Made by a program: the position numbers and the translations under genes
NCBI RefSeq assembly: GCF_034675905.1
Contig: NZ_JAUCCV010000002.1
Coordinates: 620,001-684,000, forward strand
Direction: 5' to 3'
DNA length: 64,000 nucleotides
From: Castellaniella sp034675905
GTDB lineage: Bacteria > Pseudomonadota > Gammaproteobacteria > Burkholderiales > Burkholderiaceae_B
The notes under the pieces: generated by a model
The model's database searches: none
The model's input: the letters and a program-made list of their open reading frames with translations, nothing else
What the model was told of the DNA's origin: nothing
Part shown: in pieces, positions 53,013 to 62,835 of the stretch
Layout of the letters: each line of letters starts with the position of its first letter
How positions within the stretch are numbered: position 1 is the first letter of the stretch

Positions 53013-54202
53013 CGCCGTTTCCCTCGCATCATGCAGCGTGTTTCGTAATCCACGCGCAACAACAGGGCGATCGCCACCAGATTCAGCACAATCCCCGAAC
53101 CGCCATAACTGACCAAGGGCAGCGTCAGACCCTTGGTCGGCAGCAGACCCAGACATACCCCGACGTTGATGAAGGCCTGCACCCCCATCCACAACGCGAC
53201 CCCTTGGGCGGCCAGGCCGTCGAACACGCGATCCAGCACCATGGCCTTGCGGGCGATTTCAAAGCCGCGCAACACGATAAAGACGAACACGGCGACCAGG
53301 CACATCACCCCGACAAATCCGAGTTCTTCACCGATCACGGCCACGATGAAGTCAGTATGGGCTTCAGGCAGATAATGCAATTTTTCGATGCTGGCGCCCA
53401 AACCGACGCCAAACCATTCGCCGCGCCCCAGGGCGATCAGGGAATGGGACAGCTGGTACGCGCTGCCATAGGCATTGTCGGGATTCCAGGGGTCCAGATA
53501 CACGAACAGGCGTTCCCGGCGCCAGGGCGACATCCAGATCAGCAGCAAAAAGCACGACATCACCGCCGCCAGCAGTGTAGAAAACAATTTCAGGTTGATG
53601 CCGCCGATGAACAGCACCCCGACGGCAATCGCTCCGATGACGATGAATGCGCCCAGGTCAGGCTCCATCAGCAGCAGCAGGCCGACCAGCGCCAACGCCA
53701 TGGCCATGGGCAGAAAGCCGCGCCAGAACCCCTGCAGATGCGCCTGTTTGCGCATCACATAGTCCGCCGCATACAGCGTCACGGCGAATTTCATCAATTC
53801 CGAAGGCTGGAAATTCAGCGGCCCCAAGGCCAGCCAGCGGCGCGCGCCATTGACCTCGCGCCCGATGCCTGGCACCAGCACCACCAGCAACAGCAGCAAG
53901 GCCAGCGCAAACAAGGGCAAGGCCAGTTTCTGCCAGACCTTCATCGGGATGCTGGCGGTAAACAGCGCAGCCATCAGGCCGACCATGATGAAGACCGCAT
54001 GGCGGCCGACAAAATAGAACCGGCCATAGCTTTCGTAGCGCGGCCCGTCAGCCAGCGCAATCGAGGCGGAATACACCATCAACAAGCCGAACAGCACCAA
54101 GGCGCTGACCGCGACGATCAAGCTGGCGTCCACGGTCGGCATGGTCGTGCGGCCCGGACGCACGGCGTTCAGACTGGCGCTAAGGTCGGCCAACACGCTC
54201 AT
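53009..54202 (-). CDS. ftsW: Septal peptidoglycan glycosyltransferase FtsW
   Basis: FtsW is the SEDS-family polymerase that works with FtsI at the septum. The 397-residue product has about ten membrane segments, VNGARRWLALGPLNFQPSELMKFAV, GWFGVGLGASIEKLHYLPEAHTDFIVAVIGEELGFVG and LPLVSYGGSGIVLNLVAIALLL. Length and motifs are standard. It overlaps murD and murG by four bases. Confidence 0.97.
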   Translation of the reverse strand: MSVLADLSASLNAVRPGRTTMPTVDASLIVAVSALVLFGLLMVYSASIALADGPRYESYGRFYFVGRHAVFIMVGLMAALFTASIPMKVWQKLALPLFALALLLLLVVLVPGIGREVNGARRWLALGPLNFQPSELMKFAVTLYAADYVMRKQAHLQGFWRGFLPMAMALALVGLLLLMEPDLGAFIVIGAIAVGVLFIGGINLKLFSTLLAAVMSCFLLLIWMSPWRRERLFVYLDPWNPDNAYGSAYQLSHSLIALGRGEWFGVGLGASIEKLHYLPEAHTDFIVAVIGEELGFVGVMCLVAVFVFIVLRGFEIARKAMVLDRVFDGLAAQGVALWMGVQAFINVGVCLGLLPTKGLTLPLVSYGGSGIVLNLVAIALLLRVDYETRCMMRGKRR

Positions 54203-55809
54203 GCCGCCTCTCCTTGATCGCCATCCACCTCGCGGCCTGCATGCTGCCCGGACTCGCCCGGTGCAGGGCAGTCCGCAGGGACTGCCTCGCGTCCAGACTC
54301 ATCCAGTTCTCGCACTGCCTTGATGAAGCAGGCGCTGCGATGCGCGTAGTTGCGGAACATATCCATGCTGGCGCAAGCCGGTGACAGCAGCACGGCGTCG
54401 CCCGGACGAGCCAGCTCCAGGCCTTCACGCACGGCCTGCTCCAGGGTCTGGCACGGCACCAGCGGCACCGCGCACCCGGCCAGCGCCTGCCCGATGACAG
54501 GGCCGTCCTGACCGATCAACAAGACCGCGCGCGCATGCGCCCGAACTGCCGCTGCCAAGGGCGAGAAATCCTGACCCTTGCCCAGTCCTCCGGCAATCAG
54601 CACGACCGGACGGCCCAGGCCCTGCAAGGCGGCAAGCGTCGCGCCGACATTGGTGCCTTTGCTGTCGTCGATGAAATCCACGCCGGCAATGGACTGGATG
54701 AATTCAGTCCGATGGGCTTCGCCCCGATAGTCACGCAAGGCGTGCAGCATGCGAGCCCAATCCAGGCCGGCTGCCGCCCCCAGCGCCAAGGCGGCCAGGG
54801 CGTTGAGCGCATTATGCTGCCCGCGGATCTGCAAGGCGTCGGCTGGCATCAGCGCCTGCGCCGTTCCCTGGGGGCGGCGCGCCGGTTCAACAGCCGCCTG
54901 CGTCTTGCGGCGCGGCGCGACCGGTTCAGGCTCCGGCTCGGCCATGGGCGCCGCCGCCAGCCAGCTCAGGTCATGCTGCGTCTGCAACCCCAGGTCGCCC
55001 GCCAGTACGGGGGCGTCAGGGCCAAAGCTGCGTACATCGAGATCGCCCAGATCCTGAACCATTGTCCGCACCCGCGCATCAGCACGATTGACGATGCGCA
55101 CCCGCGCCATCGTCAAGATCCGCGCCTTGGCTGCCGCATAAGCGCTCATGGAACCATGCCAGTCCAGATGATCCTGGGTGATGTTCAGCACCACGGCAGC
55201 ATCGGCCGCCAGCGAAGTGGTGGCTTCCAGCTGAAAACTGGACAACTCCAAAACCCAGACATCAGGCAGATCATCCGTCTGCAGGGCATCCAGCAGGCTG
55301 TCCAACGCCGCCGGGCTGATATTGCCCGCCGCGCGCACGCGCCGCCCGCAGCCTTGCGCCAGATGGCGCGTCAGCGATGTCACCGTGGTCTTGCCATTGG
55401 TGCCGGTGACAGCCAGCACGACGGGCGCATAGCCCTGCGGACGCAGATCCGCCAGCGCCCTGGCAAAGAGTTCGATTTCACCCAGAACCTCGATGCCGCG
55501 GGCGCGGGCCGCTTCCAACAACCCGGCAATCGGGGCCTCATGCGGATTCAATCCGGGGCTGAGCACCAGGGTCAGCACGCCATCCAGCGCCGTTTCCTGC
55601 AGGGCCTGCGGCCCCAGATGCAGGTCGGCGGCTATCCCGCTATCCCGCAGGGCCGCCAAGCCACCCGGTTCGTCGCGCGTATCCAGCACCCGCAGCGGCG
55701 CCCCTTGGGCCGCGCACCAGCGCGCAGCGGCCACGCCGGTTTCTCCCAACCCCAGAATCAGGGTCAGGCCGTCGCGGCGCAGGGAGGGGAACTGGTATTG
55801 GACAGTCAT
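54199..55809 (-). CDS. murD: UDP-N-acetylmuramoylalanine--D-glutamate ligase (extended)
   Basis: MurD adds D-glutamate to UDP-MurNAc-L-Ala. Landmarks are LILGLGETGVAAARW, VTGTNGKTTVTSL, the NITQDHLDWHGSM segment and FIDDSKGTNVGATLAAL. At 536 residues it is about 100 longer than E. coli MurD (438): there is an insertion rich in Pro, Glu and Arg (about residues 280-310, MAEPEPEPVAPRRKTQAAVE) in the central domain and an acidic/Gly-rich tail of about 35 residues. The ATG at 55809 overlaps the mraY stop; in-frame sequence upstream is mraY shadow. Confidence 0.96.
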   Translation of the reverse strand: MTVQYQFPSLRRDGLTLILGLGETGVAAARWCAAQGAPLRVLDTRDEPGGLAALRDSGIAADLHLGPQALQETALDGVLTLVLSPGLNPHEAPIAGLLEAARARGIEVLGEIELFARALADLRPQGYAPVVLAVTGTNGKTTVTSLTRHLAQGCGRRVRAAGNISPAALDSLLDALQTDDLPDVWVLELSSFQLEATTSLAADAAVVLNITQDHLDWHGSMSAYAAAKARILTMARVRIVNRADARVRTMVQDLGDLDVRSFGPDAPVLAGDLGLQTQHDLSWLAAAPMAEPEPEPVAPRRKTQAAVEPARRPQGTAQALMPADALQIRGQHNALNALAALALGAAAGLDWARMLHALRDYRGEAHRTEFIQSIAGVDFIDDSKGTNVGATLAALQGLGRPVVLIAGGLGKGQDFSPLAAAVRAHARAVLLIGQDGPVIGQALAGCAVPLVPCQTLEQAVREGLELARPGDAVLLSPACASMDMFRNYAHRSACFIKAVRELDESGREAVPADCPAPGESGQHAGREVDGDQGEAA

Positions 55810-56978
55810 CGCAGTTTCAGGCTCGACAGCCCGATCAGGACCAGCATCATGGTGATGATCCAGAAGCGCACCACCACTTGGGTTTCCTTCCAGCCGCTGA
55901 CTTCGAAATGATGATGCAGCGGCGCCATGCGAAAGATCCGTCGCCCTTCCCCGTATCGTTTTTTGGTGTATTTGAACCAACTGACCTGCAACATCACCGA
56001 CAGGGTCTCGACCACGAACACCCCTCCCATGATGAACAGCACGATTTCCTGGCGCACGATCACGGCGATGGTGCCCAGAGCGCCGCCCAGCGCCAACGCG
56101 CCCACATCCCCCATGAAGACCTGGGCGGGATAGGCGTTGAACCACAAAAAGGCCAGGCCGGCGCCGGCAATGGCGGCGCACAGCACCATCAGCTCGGACG
56201 CCCCCGGGATGTAAGGGAACAGCAGGTATTTGGAATAATCCACCCGCCCCACGACGTAGGCAAAAATCCCCAGCGCCGAACCGATCATCACAGTGGGCAT
56301 GATGGCCAGGCCATCCAGGCCGTCGGTCAGGTTGACGGCATTGCTGGTACCCACGATCACCAGCCAGGTCAGGGCCACAAAGCCGAACACCCCCAGCGGA
56401 TAGCTGACGGTCTTGAAGAAGGGCACGATCAGATCGGCACGAGCCGGCAGCGGCATCGAAAACCCGCTGAGCACCCAGTCGCGGAACAAGGGCCACAAGT
56501 CGGTATTGGCCGGCACCGCCACAGCAAAGCTGAGATACACCGCCGCCACCGCGCCGATCAGGGCCTGCCAGAAAAATTTCTGACGGGCCGGCATGCCTTC
56601 AGGGTCGTGATGCACGACCTTGCGATAGTCGTCCGCCCACCCGATCCAGCCAAAGCCGAACGTCACCAGCAACACGACCCAGACGAAACGATTGGTCCAG
56701 TCGGCCCACAACAGCGTGCTGATGCCGATGCCGATCAAGATCAGGGCGCCGCCCATGGTCGGCGTGCCGTTTTTCTGCAGATGCGTCTGCGGGCCATAAC
56801 TGCGCACCGCCTGGCCGATCTTCATGGCCGTCAGACGGCGGATCAGCCAGGGACCGGCCAGCAGGCCGATGGCCAGCGCCGTCGCCGATGCCAGCAAGGC
56901 CCGGAAGGTGATGTATTCCACCACCCCGAACGCGCGGAAGTGATGGTCCGCCAGCCAGCGCGCCAGTTCAAGCAGCAT
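55806..56978 (-). CDS. mraY: Phospho-N-acetylmuramoyl-pentapeptide-transferase
   Basis: MraY transfers phospho-MurNAc-pentapeptide to undecaprenyl phosphate to form lipid I. The 390-residue protein has about ten membrane segments and the signatures HLQKNGTPTMGG, GFGWIGWADDYRKV, NAVNLTDGLDGLA, FLWFNAYPAQVFMGDVGALALGG and MAPLHHHFEVSGW. The ATG at 56978 gives the usual N-terminus and overlaps the end of murE-murF by 11 bases. Confidence 0.98.
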   Translation of the reverse strand: MLLELARWLADHHFRAFGVVEYITFRALLASATALAIGLLAGPWLIRRLTAMKIGQAVRSYGPQTHLQKNGTPTMGGALILIGIGISTLLWADWTNRFVWVVLLVTFGFGWIGWADDYRKVVHHDPEGMPARQKFFWQALIGAVAAVYLSFAVAVPANTDLWPLFRDWVLSGFSMPLPARADLIVPFFKTVSYPLGVFGFVALTWLVIVGTSNAVNLTDGLDGLAIMPTVMIGSALGIFAYVVGRVDYSKYLLFPYIPGASELMVLCAAIAGAGLAFLWFNAYPAQVFMGDVGALALGGALGTIAVIVRQEIVLFIMGGVFVVETLSVMLQVSWFKYTKKRYGEGRRIFRMAPLHHHFEVSGWKETQVVVRFWIITMMLVLIGLSSLKLR

Positions 56979-59754
56979 GATCGCCCTCCCCGGCCGCGCC
57001 ATTGGCATGCAGGGCCTGCACGACCCGTTCCATGCGCATGCTGCGCGAACCCTTGACCAGAATATGCGCTGGCCGGGCGGCCAGCAGTACAGGCAGCAAA
57101 ATTTCCAGCGCGTCGAACGCCTGCGCCTGCGCGCCAAAGGCCCGGACAGCCTCGCGACAGGCGGGCCCCAACGTCAGCAGCACATCCACCCCGCACTGCC
57201 GGGCATAGTCACCGACTTCGGCATGCATGGCCGGCCCCTGATCGCCGACCTCGCCCATATCGCCCAGCACCAGAATGCGCCGACCATCCAGTCCCGCCAG
57301 CACATCGATCGCGGCCCGCACGGAATCCGGGTTGGCATTGTAGGTATCGTCGATCAGCTGAAATCCATCCGCCAGCACTTCCGGCCGCATCCGACCGCCG
57401 ACCGGGGCAAACGCCGCCAAGCCTGTCGCGATGGCGGCCAGCGGGGCGCCGGCAGCGCCGGCGCAAGCCGCCGCGGCCAAGGCATTGCGCAGATTGTGCC
57501 GTCCCGGCGCATGCAGCGTGACGGCAACCGTGTCGCGCCCCACATGCAGACGAAACTCCGTCTGGTCCGTCCCGGCGCGGATCTGCGATGCATGCACATC
57601 CGCCGACTCGACAAACCCGAAACGCCGCACCGACCGTTCGCCCGCCAGTTCCTGCCACAGATCGCCATAGACCTCATCGGCCGGAAAAACAGCCAGGCCA
57701 TCCGGCGGCAAGGCCTGCAGCACGGCGCCGTTTTCACGGGCCACAGCATCGACCGAATTCATGAATTCCTGATGTTCGCGCTGGGCATTGTTCACCAACG
57801 CCACGGTAGGCTGGGCAATGGCTGCCAACACGGGGATTTCGCCCGGGTGGTTCATCCCCAGTTCCAGCACGGCGGCGCGGTGGCTACTGCGCAGATGCAG
57901 CACCGTCAGTGGCACGCCGATCTCGTTATTGAAATTGCCCTGGGTGGCCAAACGCCCGCCCTCACCCCACCAGGCAGCCAGAATGGCGCTGATCATTTCC
58001 TTGGTGGTGGTCTTGCCATTGCTGCCGGTCACGGCAATCACCGGAATATCGAACAGGCTGCGCCACACCGTGGCGGCCCGGATCAGCGCCTGATGCGTGT
58101 CGCCCAGCACGATCTGCGGCAATGCCGCCCCCGGCACGGGCGCCGCCACCAACGCGGCACGGGCGCCCGCCCGAGCGGCAGCGTCCAGATGATCATGCCC
58201 GTCGAAACGCTCGCCTCGCAAGGCCAGGAACAAGGCGCCAGCGGGCAGATTGCGCGTGTCGGTGGACAGCGTCTGATCCTGCTGCCAGCTCAGTGCAAAA
58301 CGCGCCCACTCCCGATCATCGAAGGGGCTGCGCACATGCTGGACCTCCTGATAGGTCTCGTGTCCCTTGCCGGCCAGCAGCACCACGTCGCGCTCGCCTG
58401 CCCGCCAGATGGCATCCAGGATGGCCTTGGCCCGATCCGCCTGAACCTGCGGCCGCGCAGGCATGCCCGCCACGATGGCATCGATGATGGCGTCGGGTAT
58501 TTCCGTGCGCGGATTGTCCGTCGTCACCACGACCGTGTCGGCCAGCCGGGCCGCCGCAGCACCCATCAAGGGCCGCTTGCCGGTGTCGCGATCACCGCCG
58601 CAACCGAACACGCACCACAAACGGCCGCCGCGCTCCTGCGCCACCGGCCGCAACGCCGCCAACACCCGTTCCAGGGCGTCAGGCGTGTGCGCATAATCCA
58701 CCACCACCAGAGGCTGAGGGCGGGCCGCACTGCCGTTGTCGACAGCCGATACCACCTGCAGACGTCCGGCAACGGGGTGCAGCACGGCCAAGGCGCGAGC
58801 GATGCGGCTCAGGCCCCAGCCCAACTCACGCAACACCCCCGCCACCAGCAACAGATTGGAAATATTGTGTTCACCCACCAGATGGGTCAGTATCTGGGCG
58901 CGGCCATCGGGCGTCACCAGATTGAAGACCAGGCCATCGGCCCCATGCTGGATGTCCTCGGCGCGAAAGGCTGCCGTCGCACCGGCCTGCAGGCTGTAAG
59001 CTACCCGATGACCGGAAGGCGCAGTCTGCGCCAGCAGCTCCGCCCCAGCGGCATCGTCGGCATTGATGACGGCGCTGCGCAGACCGGGCCGCGCAAACAA
59101 GGCGAATTTGGCCTGCTTGTAGCGCTCGAGCGTGCCGTGATAATCCAGATGATCACGCGTCAGGTTGGTGAAGCCCGCCACCTGGATACGCACGCCGTCC
59201 AAGCGCCCCTGATCGATGCCGATGGACGAGGCCTCGATGGCGGCCGCCATGGCGCCTGCCCGCACAATCGCAGCCAGGCTACGGTGCAAGGTCAGCACAT
59301 CGGGCGTTGTCAGCACGCCGCCCAGGCTGCGGCCATCCGCCAGGGAAACACCCAGCGTGCCGATCGTGCCGCAAGGCATGCCCTCGGCATTCAGGGCGTC
59401 GGCCAGCCACCGGGCGGTGGATGTCTTGCCGTTGGTGCCCGTCACGGCGATCACCGTCAGGGCATCGGACGGGCGGCCATACCAAAGATGCGCGATCTCG
59501 CCCAGCAAGGCGTTCAGGTCATCCACCATCAGGACAGGCGCCCCGTCCGGAGATGTCTGCCGCCCGCCGGCGGCGCAGACGATGGCGGCAGCGCCAGCTG
59601 CCACGGCCTGTTCCATATAGGCCCGCCCATCGGCGGCAATGCCGGGGCAGGCGAAAAACACATCACCCGGCTGAATCTGCCGGGAATCCAGGCACAGATC
59701 CGCCCGGCGTTCGACCCGCTCGTCCAGCCAGGTCAGGATATCTATCGTATTCAT
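56968..59754 (-). CDS. murE-murF: MurE-MurF fusion: meso-DAP ligase and D-Ala-D-Ala-adding enzyme
   Basis: One 928-residue chain carries two complete Mur ligases. Residues 1 to about 490 are MurE: SRQIQPGDVFFACPG, VTGTNGKTSTARW, TRDHLDYHGTLERYKQAK and the meso-diaminopimelate selectivity motif DNPR at 413-416. Residues from about 495 to 928 are MurF: STDTRNLPAGALFLALRG, VTGSNGKTTTKEM, ELGMNHPGEI, YNANPDSVRAAID and LGDMGEVG. No stop or frameshift lies between them, so both steps (m-DAP addition, then D-Ala-D-Ala) should occur on a single protein. The same fusion is known from Bordetella. It overlaps ftsI and mraY. Confidence 0.97.
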   Translation of the reverse strand: MNTIDILTWLDERVERRADLCLDSRQIQPGDVFFACPGIAADGRAYMEQAVAAGAAAIVCAAGGRQTSPDGAPVLMVDDLNALLGEIAHLWYGRPSDALTVIAVTGTNGKTSTARWLADALNAEGMPCGTIGTLGVSLADGRSLGGVLTTPDVLTLHRSLAAIVRAGAMAAAIEASSIGIDQGRLDGVRIQVAGFTNLTRDHLDYHGTLERYKQAKFALFARPGLRSAVINADDAAGAELLAQTAPSGHRVAYSLQAGATAAFRAEDIQHGADGLVFNLVTPDGRAQILTHLVGEHNISNLLLVAGVLRELGWGLSRIARALAVLHPVAGRLQVVSAVDNGSAARPQPLVVVDYAHTPDALERVLAALRPVAQERGGRLWCVFGCGGDRDTGKRPLMGAAAARLADTVVVTTDNPRTEIPDAIIDAIVAGMPARPQVQADRAKAILDAIWRAGERDVVLLAGKGHETYQEVQHVRSPFDDREWARFALSWQQDQTLSTDTRNLPAGALFLALRGERFDGHDHLDAAARAGARAALVAAPVPGAALPQIVLGDTHQALIRAATVWRSLFDIPVIAVTGSNGKTTTKEMISAILAAWWGEGGRLATQGNFNNEIGVPLTVLHLRSSHRAAVLELGMNHPGEIPVLAAIAQPTVALVNNAQREHQEFMNSVDAVARENGAVLQALPPDGLAVFPADEVYGDLWQELAGERSVRRFGFVESADVHASQIRAGTDQTEFRLHVGRDTVAVTLHAPGRHNLRNALAAAACAGAAGAPLAAIATGLAAFAPVGGRMRPEVLADGFQLIDDTYNANPDSVRAAIDVLAGLDGRRILVLGDMGEVGDQGPAMHAEVGDYARQCGVDVLLTLGPACREAVRAFGAQAQAFDALEILLPVLLAARPAHILVKGSRSMRMERVVQALHANGAAGEGDHAA

Positions 59755-61487
59755 GGTGTGCGCCCTCCCTGATCCGCCACAGCCACCAGGGAATCCACCG
59801 GCGCATCGGGCCGCACCCCAAGACGGCGCAGGGTACTGGAAACAATATCGGAAAATACGGGTGCGGCCACAGCGCCGCCATAATACCCCCCGGCGCTGGG
59901 CTCATCGATCGAGACGGCCACCACAATACGAGGATCGGACACCGGCGCGAATCCCACGAAAGATCCCCGGTATTTGGTCTTGCTGTACTGACCGTCAACG
60001 ATCTTGCGGGCCGTGCCGCTCTTGCCCGCTACCCGGTAGCCTTGCACCTGTGCCTTGCGGGCGCCATCCGGCCCCGCGGCGGCTTCCAGCATGCCGCGCA
60101 TCACCTGCGCCACCTGCGGGGAATACACCTGGACGCTGGTGGGCTGGCCCTCGCGCCGCAACAAAGACAAAGACACCATATCGCCGTTGCGAGCGAACGC
60201 CGTATAGGCATGCGCCACCTGGATCAAGGACACGGACAGGCCGTAGCCATACGCCATGGTGGCCCGCTCGATGGGACGCCAGCGTTGCCAGGGACGCAGC
60301 CGTCCCGATGCCATGCCTGGAAAGTTCGCCTGCGGCACCCGGCCAAAGCCCAATTCGGAAAATTTCGTCCACATCGCCTGCGAATCGAGCAGTTCCGAAA
60401 TCATGGTCATGCCCACATTGCTGGAATGCTGGATGATGCCGCCTACGTCCAACACCCCGTAATGCCCGACGTCGGAAATCAGGGCGCCCTGATAGCGATA
60501 ACGGCCATTGCCGGTATCGAATCGCGTGCGAGTGGTGATCTTGCCTTCGTCCAGCGCCAGCGACGCCGTGAACGGCTTCATGATGGAGCCGGGCTCGAAG
60601 GTGTCGGTCATGACCCGATTGCGCAGGGCCTGTCCGGTACGCTGCGCATTATCGTTCGGGTCATAGGATGGCAGGTTGACCATCGACAGAATCTCGCCCG
60701 TCCGGACATCCAGCACGATCGCCGCGCCCGCGCGCGCCCGATGCAGCTCCAGCGCGGCTTTCAAGGCGGTATAGGTATCGAACTGAATGCCGGCATCGAT
60801 GGACAGCTGCAGGTTCTGCCCGTCGACCGGCGGCACCACGGCCTGCACGTCCTCGACAACCCGCCCCAGCCTGTCCTTGATGACGCGCCGCGATCCCGGC
60901 TGCCCGGACAGCCGGTCGTTGAAGGCCAGCTCGACGCCCTCGATGCCTCGGTCCTCGATATTTGTGAAGCCGACGATATGCGCCATGACTTCGCCTTCGG
61001 GGTAATAACGGCGCGTCTCGGGCAACTGCTGCACACCCGGAATCTTGAGGCTGCGGATCTGCTCTGCGAGGCCCAAGGCCACCTGGCGCTGCAGGTAGAC
61101 GAAATTCTTGTCCTCGTCACGCGTGCGCTGGCGGATATCGGCGGCTTTCATGCCCAGCAGCTTGGCCAAGGCATCGACCTGCTCACCCGAGGCTTTATGG
61201 AAATCTTCGGGAATCACCCAGATGGAGCGGGCAGGCACGCTGGAAGCCACCACGACCGAGCCGCTCCGATCAAAAATCTTGCCCCGGGACGCCGGCAGCA
61301 CCAGCGTGCGCTCGTAGCGGCGTTCCCCCTGACGCTGCAGAAACTCATTGGACAGAATCTGCACGTTCAAGGCCTTCGCCGCCAGCGCCACGAAACCCAG
61401 CATCAGCACGATGATGACCAGACGCGCCCGCCAGAAGGCCGGACGCGTGGACAGAACGGGGCTTTCATGGAAGCCGAAGCGCTTCAT
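59751..61487 (-). CDS. ftsI: Septal peptidoglycan transpeptidase FtsI (PBP3)
   Basis: The 578-residue class B penicillin-binding protein has one N-terminal membrane segment (LVIIVLMLGFVALAAKAL), the pedestal domain (ASRGKIFDRSGSVVVAS) and the transpeptidase with active-site Ser301 in EPGSIMKP, the SSN motif in IIQHSSNVGM and KSGT in VAGKSGTARK. It cross-links septal peptidoglycan with FtsW. It overlaps ftsL and murE-murF by four bases each. Confidence 0.98.
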   Translation of the reverse strand: MKRFGFHESPVLSTRPAFWRARLVIIVLMLGFVALAAKALNVQILSNEFLQRQGERRYERTLVLPASRGKIFDRSGSVVVASSVPARSIWVIPEDFHKASGEQVDALAKLLGMKAADIRQRTRDEDKNFVYLQRQVALGLAEQIRSLKIPGVQQLPETRRYYPEGEVMAHIVGFTNIEDRGIEGVELAFNDRLSGQPGSRRVIKDRLGRVVEDVQAVVPPVDGQNLQLSIDAGIQFDTYTALKAALELHRARAGAAIVLDVRTGEILSMVNLPSYDPNDNAQRTGQALRNRVMTDTFEPGSIMKPFTASLALDEGKITTRTRFDTGNGRYRYQGALISDVGHYGVLDVGGIIQHSSNVGMTMISELLDSQAMWTKFSELGFGRVPQANFPGMASGRLRPWQRWRPIERATMAYGYGLSVSLIQVAHAYTAFARNGDMVSLSLLRREGQPTSVQVYSPQVAQVMRGMLEAAAGPDGARKAQVQGYRVAGKSGTARKIVDGQYSKTKYRGSFVGFAPVSDPRIVVAVSIDEPSAGGYYGGAVAAPVFSDIVSSTLRRLGVRPDAPVDSLVAVADQGGRTP

Positions 61488-61780
61488 GGCCGCCCCCCCG
61501 CCGCCGATGTCTCAGCCGGAGCTTCCTGCAGATAGATCGTGCGATCCGGCGTCACCGGGATCAGATGCAGCTCGGTACGCGCCAGCGAATCGATCCGGGC
61601 GTTACGGGCCAGCTCGGCGCGCTCCAGCTGCAGGCGACGCCATTCCGTGTCCAGTTCATGCGCCTGGGACTTCAGCCGCTCGGACGCCACGAACAGCTCA
61701 CGCGCCTGAAAGCGTACCGTCACCAGAGAAATCGCTGATGCCATCAGCAGCAGGGCCAGGAACAGGACGGCGCGGATCAT
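61484..61780 (-). CDS. ftsL: Cell division protein FtsL
   Basis: A 98-residue bitopic protein: membrane segment at residues 3-22 (AVLFLALLLMASAISLVTV) and a periplasmic leucine-zipper-like helix (LFVASERLKSQAHELDTEWRRLQLERAEL). It forms the FtsQLB complex that activates FtsWI. Identification rests on size, topology and the position between rsmH and ftsI; it overlaps both neighbours by four bases. Confidence 0.95.
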   Translation of the reverse strand: MIRAVLFLALLLMASAISLVTVRFQARELFVASERLKSQAHELDTEWRRLQLERAELARNARIDSLARTELHLIPVTPDRTIYLQEAPAETSAAGGRP

Positions 61781-62826
61781 CGAGCCGCCCTCCCGCCCCG
61801 CCGGGCAGGACCCTGCCCGGGCAAGCGCACCAGAGCCGCCGCCTGCGCAAACGACAGGGGTTCACCCGTGCGCTGTGCAGCCCGCAGCACGGCAGAGCGA
61901 GAGCGTGCGTTATCCCGCACCTCGGCCTCATCCGCCTGGACGCGGCCCAGCAGCTTGACCCAAGGCTTGGGCATGTCCTTTTCGGGAATCGGCAAGCGCG
62001 CCTGCGCCTGACCGGGCCGCGCGGCCGCCGCCAGGCACTGTTTGACCATGCGGTCTTCCAGGGAATGGAAGCTGATCACCGCCAGCCGCCCCCCTGGTCG
62101 CAAATGGCTTAAAGCGGCCGGGAGGGCGTGCGCGAGCTCCTCAAGTTCCGCATTGATGTGAATCCGTATAGCTTGAAAGGTCCGTGTGGCCGGATGTTGA
62201 CCCTTTTCGCGCGTGCGGACGACACCGGCGACAAGCTGGGCCAATTCGCCCGTGGTGCGCAGCGCCCGGGATTGGCGGCCCGCAACAATCGCCTTTGCAA
62301 TCTGGAAAGCAAACCGTTCTTCGCCATAATCTGCTATGACCTCCTTGATCTGATCCTGGTCGGCCTGAGCCAGCCAGTCGGCGGCTGTCTGCCCCCGCGT
62401 CGTGTCCATGCGCATGTCCAGCGGACCGTCGCGCATGAATGAAAACCCTCGCGTCGCATCATCGATCTGCGGCGACGACACGCCCAAGTCCAGCAGGACG
62501 CCGTCAACCGCGGGAATGGACAGGCGGTCGAGTTGTTCCGCTAATGTGGCAAAGCCGTCATGCACGACTTCGACGCGCGCATCCGCCTGGCTCAATTCCC
62601 GGGCGGCGGCGATGGCGGCGGGATCCTTGTCGAAGACCAGCAGGCGGCCCTGCGGCGCCAAGCGCTGCAGCAGCAGACGGCTATGACCGCCGCGACCGAA
62701 CGTGCCATCGACATACACCCCATCCAGCGCCGGGACGTTCGCCATATCCGCACCGCGACCGAACGCCGGGCTCAACAATGCGTCGATGGCCGGTTCCAGC
62801 AGAACGGTACGGTGGGAATACGCCAT
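61777..62826 (-). CDS. rsmH: 16S rRNA (cytosine(1402)-N4)-methyltransferase
   Basis: RsmH (MraW) methylates C1402 in the ribosomal P site. The 349-residue product has HRTVLLEPAIDALL, the SAM site VYVDGTFGRGGHSRLLLQRL, GVLLDLGVSSPQIDDATRGFSF and LAVISFHSLEDRMVK. It carries a short insertion near the N-terminus (FGRGADMANVPALDG) relative to E. coli. It starts nine bases after mraZ. Confidence 0.97.
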   Translation of the reverse strand: MAYSHRTVLLEPAIDALLSPAFGRGADMANVPALDGVYVDGTFGRGGHSRLLLQRLAPQGRLLVFDKDPAAIAAARELSQADARVEVVHDGFATLAEQLDRLSIPAVDGVLLDLGVSSPQIDDATRGFSFMRDGPLDMRMDTTRGQTAADWLAQADQDQIKEVIADYGEERFAFQIAKAIVAGRQSRALRTTGELAQLVAGVVRTREKGQHPATRTFQAIRIHINAELEELAHALPAALSHLRPGGRLAVISFHSLEDRMVKQCLAAAARPGQAQARLPIPEKDMPKPWVKLLGRVQADEAEVRDNARSRSAVLRAAQRTGEPLSFAQAAALVRLPGQGPARRGGRAAR

Positions 62827-62835
62827 GGGCCGGAC

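Noticed and set aside
56977..59772. A 931-codon open frame opposite murE-murF
   Set aside because: Same reason: an antisense shadow of a GC-rich gene with no domain or ribosome site.
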